This document shows, one piece after another, positions 1-7,745 of a stretch of 64,000 nucleotides of DNA. A model generated the notes under the pieces. That model had not been told where the DNA came from. It saw only the letters and a list, made by a program, of their open reading frames with translations, and ran no database searches. The translations under genes were made by a program, and so were the position numbers. How positions within the stretch are numbered: position 1 is the first letter of the stretch; each line of letters starts with the position of its first letter. Origin of the DNA: Sphingobacteriaceae bacterium. Lineage in GTDB: Bacteria > Bacteroidota > Bacteroidia > Sphingobacteriales > Sphingobacteriaceae. The stretch lies in assembly GCA_029266635.1 (NCBI GenBank), contig JAQSWM010000009.1, positions 62,001 through 126,000 of the forward strand, written 5' to 3'.

Positions 1-26
1 TGATATATGCTTCCTGCATTCTTTGA

Positions 27-104
27 GTATTGGGTATTGTGTAGTGAGTATTGGGACTGGGCTCCTATGCGGCAACCCAATACGCAAATCGCACTACTCA
101 ATAC
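27..104. repeat. imperfect inverted repeat at window start
   Basis: Two 29-base arms (27-55 and 76-104), rich in GTATTG and TATTGGG words, are imperfect reverse complements of each other around a 20-base GC-rich loop. The right arm touches the stop codon of the next gene. It may be a dispersed intergenic element or a weak terminator for the minus-strand gene that ends at 104. No U-tract is seen. Confidence 0.4.
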
Positions 105-2509
105 TAATTCCTTAATGGCTTTCCTTTCGTAACTATACTTTGTATTCTCTCCAGCGTCTTCCGCTCGCCAACCAACGACATAAATGCTTCTCTTTCCAGA
201 TCAAGCAGATATTTTTCGGTTACAAATGTGGGTTGCGACAAATCGCCGCCGCAAAGCACCCAGCCTAATTTTTCTGATATTTTCTTGTCGTGTTCTGAGA
301 TGTAATGCCCGGCGTACATGGAGTTTGCTCCGGCATACACAATCCCCAGCCCTTGCTTCCCGAGCACACGAATGTCTTTCCGCGGCACCGGCTTCACGTA
401 ACCCGCCTCAGCCAGCTCAAGTGCTTTTTCCTTTGCATCCGCGATGAGCCTGCTGCGATTCATGGTGATGCTATATTTATCTTTTTGAAGATAGCCTAGT
501 TCAAAAGCTTCTTCTGCAGATGTCGACACTTTTGCCATCCCGATAGTTAGGAATCGGTCTCTTAAAACCATCTGGTCAATTTGCCCTTCCTTAAATTCAT
601 CCGAAGCACGCAACGCAAACTCCTTAGAGCCGCCACCGCCCGGGATTAGCCCGACGCCAAATTCCACCAGCCCCATGTATGTTTCTGCGCTTAACTGCAC
701 ATGATCAGCGTGAAGCGAAAACTCACATCCGCCGCCAAGGCAAAGATTAAATGGCGCAACCACTACCGGAATAGATGAATACCGGATACGCATTGACGTA
801 TTCTGGAACATCTTCACCGCCATATTCAGCTCATCCCAATCCTGCTCAACAGCCATCATGAAGATCATGCCTACATTCGCCCCGGCGGAGAAATTTGCTC
901 CATCATTTCCGATAACGAGTCCTCGGTAATCCTTTTCAGCAATGTCTATCGCCTTGTTGATGCCCTGCAAAACCTCGCCTCCAATGGTGTTCATCTTGGT
1001 ATGAAACTCCAAATTCAAAATGCCGTCGCCCAAATCTGTGAGCGTTGTTCCTGAATTTTTCCAGACCGTGTTCGTTGGGCGAATGTTATCTAAGATGATG
1101 AAGGCATCCGTTCCCGGGATGGGCTTGTATGTTTTTGATGGGATGTCGTAATATTTCCTGACTCCGTTTTCTACTTTATAAAAGCTTTCATTTCCGCCAG
1201 CAAGCATCTCGTGCACCCAGCGAGCAGCTTCGTTGCCGTAGCTTTTCATAGCCTCAACAGTTTCCTTGACGCCGAGTGCATCCCAGACTTCAAACGGTCC
1301 GAGCTCCCATCCAAAACCTGCCCGCATTGCATCGTCAATACGGTAAAGCTCATCTGATATTTCCGGAATGCGATCAGAAACGTATTCGAACAATCCGTAG
1401 AACGAGGTTCGAAAAAACTCTCCCGCCTTGTCTGTTCCTTTGGCGAAAACCGTCATCCGCTCACGCAGTTTTTCAATAGGCTTCGTTGCTTCCAGCGTAG
1501 CCGACTTTATCTTCTGCTGTGGCTTGTACTCAAGTGTTTTTAGATCAAGGGCGAGGATTTCGCTTGCCCCGTCCGCGTTTTTAATCTTTTTATAAAAACC
1601 CTGCTGCGTTTTATCGCCGAGCCACTTGTTCTCAGCCATCTTCTTCACGTATTCCGGAAGCTGGAAAAGATCATGCGCCTTATCATTCGGCAGGTTATTG
1701 AACAAGCCATTGGCAACGTTGATCATGGTGTCTAAACCCACAACGTCGCTGGTGCGGAAGGTGGCAGATTTGGGGCGGCCAAGTGCCGGACCGGTGAACT
1801 TATCAACTTCCTCTACCGTCAAATCCATTTTCTCAACCAGGTGCAGAAGCGCCATAATGGAATAGACTCCCACCCGATTGGCAATAAACGCCGGCGTATC
1901 CTTACAGAGCACTGTGGCTTTGCCAAGGAACTTATCGCCATAATGCAGCAGGAAATCTACCACTTCGGGCTTTGTGTCGGGAGTTGGAATGATCTCAAGC
2001 AGTCGCAGGTAGCGGGGCGGATTAAAGAAGTGGGTTCCGCAGAAGTGAGCCTTAAAGTCATCGCTCCTGCCTTCTGCCATCAGGTGAATTGGGATGCCGG
2101 ATGTGTTGGACGTGATAAGGGTGCCGGTCTTACGATATTTTTCAACCTGATCATAAACCTGCTGTTTGATATCCAGCCGCTCAATCACCACCTCAATTAC
2201 CCAATCGCACGAAGCGATATCTTTCATATTGTCCTCGAAGTTGCCTGTGGAAATCAGGTTCACCACTTTCTTCGAGTAAACCGGAGACGGATTGCTTTTT
2301 ACAGCTGTTTCAAGAGAGGCATTCACAATTCGGTTACGCACTGCTTTGCTTTCGAGCGATAAACCTTTCGATTGTTCATCGGCTATAAGCTCTTTAGGCA
2401 CAATGTCCAACAGCAAAACCTCCAGCCCGATATTTGCAAAGTGGCAGGCAATGCGGGAACCCATTATTCCCGACCCTAATACCGCAACTTTCTTTATAGT
2501 ACGTTTCAT
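104..2509 (-). CDS. 3-hydroxyacyl-CoA dehydrogenase / enoyl-CoA hydratase fusion (FadN-like)
   Basis: This 801-residue enzyme should catalyse two steps of fatty acid beta-oxidation, hydration of enoyl-CoA and NAD-dependent oxidation of 3-hydroxyacyl-CoA. The N-terminus has a Rossmann loop GSGIMG (12-17), followed by the hydroxyacyl-CoA dehydrogenase core and C-terminal helical domains (to about 450). A crotonase-fold hydratase lies at about 470-690, with the oxyanion-type stretch NFSAGANVG and LGGGCEFSLH. Dehydrogenase first and hydratase second is the order of Bacillus FadN, opposite to E. coli FadB. It is the second gene behind the MarR regulator at 2556-2987, 46 bases away, so the two are probably one operon. 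The thiolase partner would lie upstream of base 1, outside the window. Confidence 0.9.
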   Translation of the reverse strand: MKRTIKKVAVLGSGIMGSRIACHFANIGLEVLLLDIVPKELIADEQSKGLSLESKAVRNRIVNASLETAVKSNPSPVYSKKVVNLISTGNFEDNMKDIASCDWVIEVVIERLDIKQQVYDQVEKYRKTGTLITSNTSGIPIHLMAEGRSDDFKAHFCGTHFFNPPRYLRLLEIIPTPDTKPEVVDFLLHYGDKFLGKATVLCKDTPAFIANRVGVYSIMALLHLVEKMDLTVEEVDKFTGPALGRPKSATFRTSDVVGLDTMINVANGLFNNLPNDKAHDLFQLPEYVKKMAENKWLGDKTQQGFYKKIKNADGASEILALDLKTLEYKPQQKIKSATLEATKPIEKLRERMTVFAKGTDKAGEFFRTSFYGLFEYVSDRIPEISDELYRIDDAMRAGFGWELGPFEVWDALGVKETVEAMKSYGNEAARWVHEMLAGGNESFYKVENGVRKYYDIPSKTYKPIPGTDAFIILDNIRPTNTVWKNSGTTLTDLGDGILNLEFHTKMNTIGGEVLQGINKAIDIAEKDYRGLVIGNDGANFSAGANVGMIFMMAVEQDWDELNMAVKMFQNTSMRIRYSSIPVVVAPFNLCLGGGCEFSLHADHVQLSAETYMGLVEFGVGLIPGGGGSKEFALRASDEFKEGQIDQMVLRDRFLTIGMAKVSTSAEEAFELGYLQKDKYSITMNRSRLIADAKEKALELAEAGYVKPVPRKDIRVLGKQGLGIVYAGANSMYAGHYISEHDKKISEKLGWVLCGGDLSQPTFVTEKYLLDLEREAFMSLVGERKTLERIQSIVTKGKPLRN

Positions 2510-2555
2510 GTTAGATGTGAGATTTTAGATATGAGAGTTGAGACTGCATCGGTCA

Positions 2556-2987
2556 TTAATCAGGATTATAACTTGCGGCAATTTCGTTTACTTTCTTTAA
2601 GGTTTCGGTAAGCTGAAGCCGTTCGCTCTCGCTGATGTGCGTGTTCAAATATTCGTTGAACTTACGAACCACATCTTTAGCAAGCTTGCGTTTCTCTATT
2701 CCGGCAGGCGTTAAAAATATCTTAACAGACCGTTTATCAGATTTATCGCTTTGCCGATAAATGAGCCCTAACTCTTCCATATTGTTGAGCATCCGTGAGA
2801 GGCTGGTTGCTTTTATTCCCAGCAATGCCGCTATCTGCGATACTGCCGTGCCCTCCTCGTGAATATTAATGAGCATATAACCCAGAGCTTGTGTAATCCC
2901 CAAACCCGAGGCTATCTGATTGTACTTATTGGCTACAGTCTGCCAGGAAATCTTCAGGAAATAATCTATAGTCTCTTCCGGCTTCAT
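2556..2987 (-). CDS. MarR family transcriptional regulator
   Basis: This 143-residue winged-helix regulator has the MarR layout: helices 1-2, a helix-turn-helix at about 50-75 (AVSQIAALLGIKATSLSRML), and a beta-wing containing DKRSVKIFLT near 85-95. It precedes the beta-oxidation fusion enzyme on the same strand, so it probably controls fatty acid degradation, perhaps responding to an acyl-CoA. That ligand is an inference from position. Two palindromes, at 2991-3004 and 3028-3041, sit directly before its ATG and suggest autorepression. The start at 2987 gives the usual MarR length. Confidence 0.88.
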   Translation of the reverse strand: MKPEETIDYFLKISWQTVANKYNQIASGLGITQALGYMLINIHEEGTAVSQIAALLGIKATSLSRMLNNMEELGLIYRQSDKSDKRSVKIFLTPAGIEKRKLAKDVVRKFNEYLNTHISESERLQLTETLKKVNEIAASYNPD

Positions 2988-2990
2988 TTA

Positions 2991-3004
2991 TTATGCTTGC
3001 ATAG
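2991..3004. promoter_or_regulatory. palindromic operator candidate, proximal copy
   Basis: The sequence TTATGCTTGCATAG is a near-perfect palindrome (TTATGC, two bases, GCATAA-like) three bases before the marR start codon. A second copy lies exactly 37 bases further upstream. The shared flank ATTTATTATGC extends the match. The MarR protein encoded at 2556-2987 is the obvious candidate ligand. Confidence 0.6.
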
Positions 3005-3027
3005 CAAATTTAGAAATAAAGGATTTA

Positions 3028-3041
3028 TTATGCAAGCATAA
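3028..3041. promoter_or_regulatory. palindromic operator candidate, distal copy
   Basis: The sequence TTATGCAAGCATAA is a perfect palindrome apart from its two-base centre. It matches the proximal copy at 2991-3004 and shares the same left flank. Two such sites before a marR gene usually mean autoregulation. The site also lies 101 bases upstream of the divergent gene at 3143, which might be co-regulated. Confidence 0.6.
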
Positions 3042-3142
3042 TTCTTTTTACTTGTTTGCTGCTTTCGGAAGACTTGAAATAATTCTTAGGCTGTTAAACC
3101 ATTATCAGCAGCCCTTGTCAGATAGGAAAATCAATATTTAAG

Positions 3143-3538
3143 ATGAAAAAATTATCAATTCTATTCGTGTTTTTGTTTAGCATGACAGCCCTGGTAAAAG
3201 CACAGGATGCTAAGCACGCAGGCACTCCTGAAGAAAAGGCAAAAAGACAGGTTAAGCAGATGGCGGCTTTGAACCTGAGCGCTGATCAATCGGCAAAAAT
3301 CACTGCTATTTTGGTTGCGCAGAACAAGTCACAAGATAGCATTCGCACTGCTGCAGGCGAAAACGCTGACATGAAAGCACTTCGTCCGAAGATGATGGCT
3401 GCAAGCAAGCAGGCAAGGGCTCAGGTTCTTGGAATCCTGACTGAAGAGCAAAAAACTGCTTACGCACAAATGGCTGCAGATGCTAAAGCTAAAGGCGGCG
3501 AAGGCAAAGAAAAGAAACCTGCCGCTGGCGGAGAATAA
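3143..3538 (+). CDS. small secreted Spy/LTXXQ- or DUF4890-like protein
   Basis: This 131-residue protein begins with a signal peptide (MKKLSILFVFLFSMTALVKAQ, about 21 residues) and is then almost wholly helical and highly charged. The stretch from about 33 to 110 (KRQVKQMAALNLSADQSAKI and later VLGILTEEQKTAYAQM) has two LT/LS-x-x-Q-type helices like those of periplasmic Spy/CpxP-type proteins and the Bacteroidota DUF4890 family. The tail is Lys/Gly/Glu-rich. A chaperone-like envelope role is possible but not shown. It stands alone, with a strong terminator right after it. Confidence 0.75.
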   Translation: MKKLSILFVFLFSMTALVKAQDAKHAGTPEEKAKRQVKQMAALNLSADQSAKITAILVAQNKSQDSIRTAAGENADMKALRPKMMAASKQARAQVLGILTEEQKTAYAQMAADAKAKGGEGKEKKPAAGGE

Positions 3539-3551
3539 TAGAATTGCCATT

Positions 3552-3590
3552 AACAAGAAAGGCATCTCTGTGGAGATGCCTTTCTTGTTT
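3552..3590. terminator. bidirectional intrinsic terminator
   Basis: A perfect 17 bp stem (3552-3568 paired with 3573-3589, loop TGTG) carries A-rich and T-rich ends on both sides. It lies between the convergent genes ending at 3538 and 3606 and should stop transcription from both. Confidence 0.9.
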
Positions 3591-3605
3591 GTGTATATTT
3601 TACTT

Positions 3606-5297
3606 TCACCAGCCCACTGCCACATCATCCCCTCGCGGATCAGCGCCGCCTTGATAGCCCCATTTAGTTTTCAGAATTGCGTCCACCCGCCCAATGTTGC
3701 CGCCCTCCACAAGCTTATATCCTTTTTGCTGAAGCTTCACTTTCACGAGGCTGTCTAAACCTCCTTTTTCATACCTCACCTCGTCAGGTAACCATTGATG
3801 ATGGAACTTTTTGGCGTTTACAGCGCTTTGCATGCTCTTGTCAAAATCAATCACATTCACTATCGTCTGGAAGACGGAAGTAATAATTGTTGAACCGCCC
3901 GGGGTACCCACAACCATAAACAAGTTGCCATCTTTTTCCACGATAGTTGGTGTCATACAACTCAACATCCGCTTATTTGGAGCGATGGCATTCGCTTCGC
4001 CGCCCACAAGCCCATACATGTTTGGTGCGCCGGGCTTCACTGAGAAATCATCCATTTCATTGTTCAGCAGAAAGCCCGCACCTTTTACAAACACCTTAGA
4101 GCCATAAGAGCCGTTAAGGGTAGTGGTTATGGCAACTGCATTTCCATCGCGATCTACGATGGAAAAATGTGTGGTTTGGTCGCTTTCTGCATAGCCAAAC
4201 TCACCTGCCTTTACCTCCGAACTTAAAGTAGCCCTGTTCCAGTTGAGGTCCCTCATCCGCGAAAGCGAATATTCCGTCTTCAGCAATTGTGCCTGGGGAA
4301 CAGTATAAAAATCCGGATCGCCGAGGTAAGATGCCCGATCCGCGTAAACCCTGCGCTCTGCCTCAACCATTACCTGCACAGAAGAATCCTGATTGAAGCC
4401 CCATCGTTTTAGCGGGTACGGCTCTACCATTTTGAGCAATTGCAATAAGGCAATACCACCACTGGAGGGCGGCGGCATGGTTATAACTTTGTAACCTTTG
4501 TATGTACCGCTCACCGGAGTGCGCCAGATCGCCCGGTAGTTTTTCAGATCTTCTTTCGAAATGAGCCCACCACCTGAAACCATTTCGGAAGCGATGAATT
4601 CTGCTACCGGTCCTTCGTAAAAGCCGGCTCTCCCATTGTCTCTGATCAGTTCCAGTGTTTTAGCAAGATCTTCCTGCACCACATTCTCGCCCGCAGCATA
4701 GCTTGATTTGATAAAATACTGCTTCCCGGGATTGTACTTGCTGAATTCCTTTTGATAGCCGGTAAGCTCTCTCGCCTGCCGCTCGGTGATTGCGAAGCCA
4801 TTTCGGGCTAAGTTGATGGCCGGTTGCACCACCTCAGCCCACTTCAATTTCCCATATTTCTGATGTGCTTCCACCATCCCGGCAACGCTTCCGGGCACAC
4901 CAGCAGCAAGGTGGCCGTATAAACTTTTATCCTCTATCGGATTGCCTGAAGCATCCAGATACATATCTCTGCTCGCTTTTCTAGGTGCTTTTTCCCGGAA
5001 ATCAAGCGATGCAATCTCTCCGTCCTTTGAGCGGTAAACCATAAATCCGCCGCCGCCAATGTTGCCTGCGTTCGGATAGACAACGGCTAAGGCAAACTGC
5101 ACAGCAACAGCAGCATCAACCGCATTGCCGCCTTTTTTTAATATCTCTAAGCCTACTTTGGAAGCTTCGGGATGTGCGGTGACAACCATCCCGTTTCGGA
5201 ATTCGCCGCTGTTGTTCTTGCCCAATTGGCCGCTCACGCACGATGAGATCGCCGGGAGCACGAGGAAATAAAGAAAATAAGGTTTTAGCTTAATCAT
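3606..5297 (-). CDS. ggt: gamma-glutamyltransferase
   Basis: This 563-residue Ntn-hydrolase cleaves gamma-glutamyl bonds, as in glutathione, after self-cleavage into two subunits. The catalytic Thr is seen at 375 in the motif QTTHFSIVD, which becomes the N-terminus of the small subunit. The large-subunit signature GGNAVDAAVAVQFAL is at 56-70, the oxyanion/substrate region PPPSSGG at 275-281, and the small-subunit region GTPGGSTIITS near 470. A lipobox-type N-terminus (AISSC, Cys20) suggests an exported lipoprotein facing the periplasm or the surface. Length is normal. It is a single gene that converges on the gene at 3143-3538. Confidence 0.95.
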   Translation of the reverse strand: MIKLKPYFLYFLVLPAISSCVSGQLGKNNSGEFRNGMVVTAHPEASKVGLEILKKGGNAVDAAVAVQFALAVVYPNAGNIGGGGFMVYRSKDGEIASLDFREKAPRKASRDMYLDASGNPIEDKSLYGHLAAGVPGSVAGMVEAHQKYGKLKWAEVVQPAINLARNGFAITERQARELTGYQKEFSKYNPGKQYFIKSSYAAGENVVQEDLAKTLELIRDNGRAGFYEGPVAEFIASEMVSGGGLISKEDLKNYRAIWRTPVSGTYKGYKVITMPPPSSGGIALLQLLKMVEPYPLKRWGFNQDSSVQVMVEAERRVYADRASYLGDPDFYTVPQAQLLKTEYSLSRMRDLNWNRATLSSEVKAGEFGYAESDQTTHFSIVDRDGNAVAITTTLNGSYGSKVFVKGAGFLLNNEMDDFSVKPGAPNMYGLVGGEANAIAPNKRMLSCMTPTIVEKDGNLFMVVGTPGGSTIITSVFQTIVNVIDFDKSMQSAVNAKKFHHQWLPDEVRYEKGGLDSLVKVKLQQKGYKLVEGGNIGRVDAILKTKWGYQGGADPRGDDVAVGW

Positions 5298-5351
5298 CCG
5301 CTGAAATTTGCAGACAATATCTTCAAAAATTTATAGGGAAGCAAATGAGCG

Positions 5352-7121
5352 CTACTGCGGGTTGGAGGCGGAAGCGTAGATATCTTCTATGATGTCTTTG
5401 TTCTTTTCGAGAATAACTTTGCGTTTGAGGCTGAGTTTGGGAGTCATCTCACCATTGTCGATGGTCCACTCTTTCGGCAGGAGCCGGAACTTTTTGATCT
5501 GCTCCCAATGCCCGAAATTCTCGTTGTAGTGGCTAATTTCCTGCTGAAATTTCGCAATTACCTCCCCGTTCTTGATTGCGTTGTCTATGCCAGTCCACGG
5601 AATATTGTGCCGTGAGCACCATTCTTCCAGAGCCTGCGCAGCGGGAACGATCAGGGCCGAGGGAAATTTCCTGTTTTCGCCAATCACCAGCACTTGTTCT
5701 ATTAGCAGCGATTCTTTGAACTTATTTTCTACCACCTGCGGGGCCACATACTTGCCTCCTGCGGTCTTAAAGATTTCTTTTTTACGATCAGTAATGCATA
5801 AAAATCCTTCGGGGCTAAGATTGCCAATATCGCCCGTATGGAAAAAACCATCCTTATCAATAACTTCTTCTGAAAGATCCGGGCGGTTATAATAGCCTTT
5901 CATCACGTTGGGGCCTTTGCACATGATTTCGCCATCATCAGCTATTTTCACAATCACGTCTTTAAGCGGCTTGCCCACAGATGAAAATGCAACCTGCCCT
6001 TTCTTCAAGCCGTTAACGGCGATAACCGGAGAAGTTTCAGTAAGCCCGTACCCTTCAAGCACCGGTATTCCCGCAGCCCAAAAAACCTTGGCTAACCTTA
6101 ACTGCAATGCCGCTCCACCCGAAACTATCGCCTGGATATTTCCGCCCAAAGCTTCCCGCCATTTTTTGAACACAAGCTTTCTTGCCAGCGACAACTGCAT
6201 TTCGTACCACACGCCGTTCTTGCCATCCAGCTCATAACGGAGCCCGAGATCCAGAGCCCAATAGAATATTTTCTTCTTTATGCCCGTCAGTTCCGCACCT
6301 TTCGCCACAATGCGGTCGTACACCTTTTCAAGCAGACGAGGAACGGTGGTAAATCCATCCGGTTTCACATCATTAATATCGGCAACAATAGTATCCATAC
6401 TCTCAGCATAGTAAACCGAAATGCCGAGATAGAAATACATGTAGATCACCATGCGCTCAAAAATGTGCGACAAAGGCAGAAAGCTAAGCGCCTTTTTGTA
6501 CGATTCCGGATACAGCACTGAAGAAGCTTTTACGTTGCTCATCAGGTTATCGTGGGTGAGCATTACACCTTTCGGCGTGCCGGTTGTGCCGGAGGTATAA
6601 ATGAGGGTAAGCAGGTCGTCGGGCTGGATTTTCTGTTTATAGGATTCGAGATCAATGTGTGAGTTTTTCTTTCCGAGCTCCACGACTTCCAGCCAGTGCG
6701 GAATGCCATCTGTTTTGTCGAAGCAATATATCTTTACGCCCAACTCCCCGCAACAGCCCTGCACCTTATCCGCCAGCTCTTTCCCGGAGACAAACAAAAT
6801 TTTCACCTCCGCATCCTTGAGAATAAAACGGATGTCGTTTTCTGCCAGCGTGGGATGCATGGGCACCTGGGCAGCGCCGGTCTGCATAATTCCAAAATCG
6901 CAAAAGTTCCATTCCGGGCGATTAGCCGACATGATGGCAACTTTCTCTCCGGGGTGGATATTAAGCGCAATCAGCCCGCGGCTAACGTTATCAGAAATTT
7001 CCTTAAAATCAGCAGTTGAATACTTGACCCAAACGCCCGCAACCTTTCCCGCAATTACGTCGTCTCTCCTGAAATTAGCATCAGAATGAGGCAAAAGATC
7101 AAACACTCGGATTAAATTCAT
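5352..7121 (-). CDS. long-chain acyl-CoA synthetase (AMP-forming)
   Basis: This 589-residue adenylate-forming enzyme activates fatty acids to acyl-CoA using ATP. The P-loop-like motif YTSGTTGTPKG (175-185), the GYGLTETSP motif near 355 and the A8 hinge region with TGDIGNLSPEGFLCITDRKK near 430 are all present. The long form with a C-terminal helical tail resembles the FadD/FAA1 long-chain group. It supplies the beta-oxidation enzyme at 104-2509, although gamma-glutamyltransferase lies between them. The gap to ggt on the same strand is 54 bases, so co-transcription is possible but makes no obvious metabolic sense. Confidence 0.92.
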   Translation of the reverse strand: MNLIRVFDLLPHSDANFRRDDVIAGKVAGVWVKYSTADFKEISDNVSRGLIALNIHPGEKVAIMSANRPEWNFCDFGIMQTGAAQVPMHPTLAENDIRFILKDAEVKILFVSGKELADKVQGCCGELGVKIYCFDKTDGIPHWLEVVELGKKNSHIDLESYKQKIQPDDLLTLIYTSGTTGTPKGVMLTHDNLMSNVKASSVLYPESYKKALSFLPLSHIFERMVIYMYFYLGISVYYAESMDTIVADINDVKPDGFTTVPRLLEKVYDRIVAKGAELTGIKKKIFYWALDLGLRYELDGKNGVWYEMQLSLARKLVFKKWREALGGNIQAIVSGGAALQLRLAKVFWAAGIPVLEGYGLTETSPVIAVNGLKKGQVAFSSVGKPLKDVIVKIADDGEIMCKGPNVMKGYYNRPDLSEEVIDKDGFFHTGDIGNLSPEGFLCITDRKKEIFKTAGGKYVAPQVVENKFKESLLIEQVLVIGENRKFPSALIVPAAQALEEWCSRHNIPWTGIDNAIKNGEVIAKFQQEISHYNENFGHWEQIKKFRLLPKEWTIDNGEMTPKLSLKRKVILEKNKDIIEDIYASASNPQ

Positions 7122-7177
7122 GTTATGGAAGCGGTTAGCGGGATGTGGAAATCCTCCAACTAATTAACGAATTTTAA

Positions 7178-7206
7178 TTGAACATTATGTTTCTGCCGTA
7201 ATATTG
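7178..7206 (+). promoter_or_regulatory. Bacteroidota-type promoter for 7232 gene
   Basis: TTG at 7178-7180 is followed after 18 bases by TAATATTG at 7199-7206, one base off the TAnnTTTG consensus. The start codon at 7232 lies 25 bases further on. Spacing fits the known TTG-N17-23-TAnnTTTG pattern. Confidence 0.5.
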
Positions 7207-7231
7207 CGGGACATAAACAGATCACAACATT

Positions 7232-7705
7232 ATGAAAAAGTTATTTATCACATGCCTTGCTGCCGGAATTTTGCTCCTGGTAGGTAAAGAATCGCATGCA
7301 CAGGACTACAACAATGCCATCGGCGTACGGGTTGGCTCTAACACCGGAATTAACTTCAAAACCTTTATTGCTGCGAACAGGGCAATAGATTTGAACCTTT
7401 CTGTGAGGGATAAAAATGATTTCAAGCGGATTTTCTTTACCGCACTTTATGAGGTTCACAATCCGGTTGGCGGAGCTGCCGGACTTAAATGGTACTATGG
7501 TGCGGGCGGTAGCCTTGGCTCCTGGCGTTACAAGAAAGAAGACGGAGATTTATTCCTGAGTGCCGACGGCGTGCTTGGCCTGGATTACAAAATCCCCGGC
7601 GCACCGCTCAACCTCGCTTTAGACTGGCGCCCACGCCTGGAAATTACTCCTGATACTGATGTGCTTACAGACGATGTGGGCCTGGCAATCAGGTTTACCT
7701 TCTAA
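7232..7705 (+). CDS. small outer-membrane beta-barrel-like protein, function unknown
   Basis: The 157-residue product has a clear signal peptide (about 23 residues ending SHAQ). It then shows short alternating hydrophobic strands (IGVRVGSNTGINFKTFI, IDLNLSVRDKND, KWYYGAGGSLGSW) and ends in an aromatic residue (AIRFTF), typical of small outer-membrane beta-barrels. The family is not recognised beyond this. A promoter lies directly upstream and a strong terminator directly downstream, so it is a monocistronic unit. Confidence 0.75.
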   Translation: MKKLFITCLAAGILLLVGKESHAQDYNNAIGVRVGSNTGINFKTFIAANRAIDLNLSVRDKNDFKRIFFTALYEVHNPVGGAAGLKWYYGAGGSLGSWRYKKEDGDLFLSADGVLGLDYKIPGAPLNLALDWRPRLEITPDTDVLTDDVGLAIRFTF

Positions 7706-7740
7706 ACAAAAAAGGCTCCCTCACAGGAGCTTTTTTTGTT
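7706..7740. terminator. bidirectional intrinsic terminator
   Basis: The GCTCC/GGAGC stem (7715-7719 with 7726-7730) is flanked by an A-run on the left and a T-run on the right, so it works in both directions. It sits between convergent genes ending at 7705 and 7746. Confidence 0.85.
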
Positions 7741-7745
7741 ATTTG

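Noticed and set aside
184-2528. several plus-strand frames inside the beta-oxidation fusion gene
   Set aside because: They are antisense to a clear 801-residue enzyme and have no family motifs.
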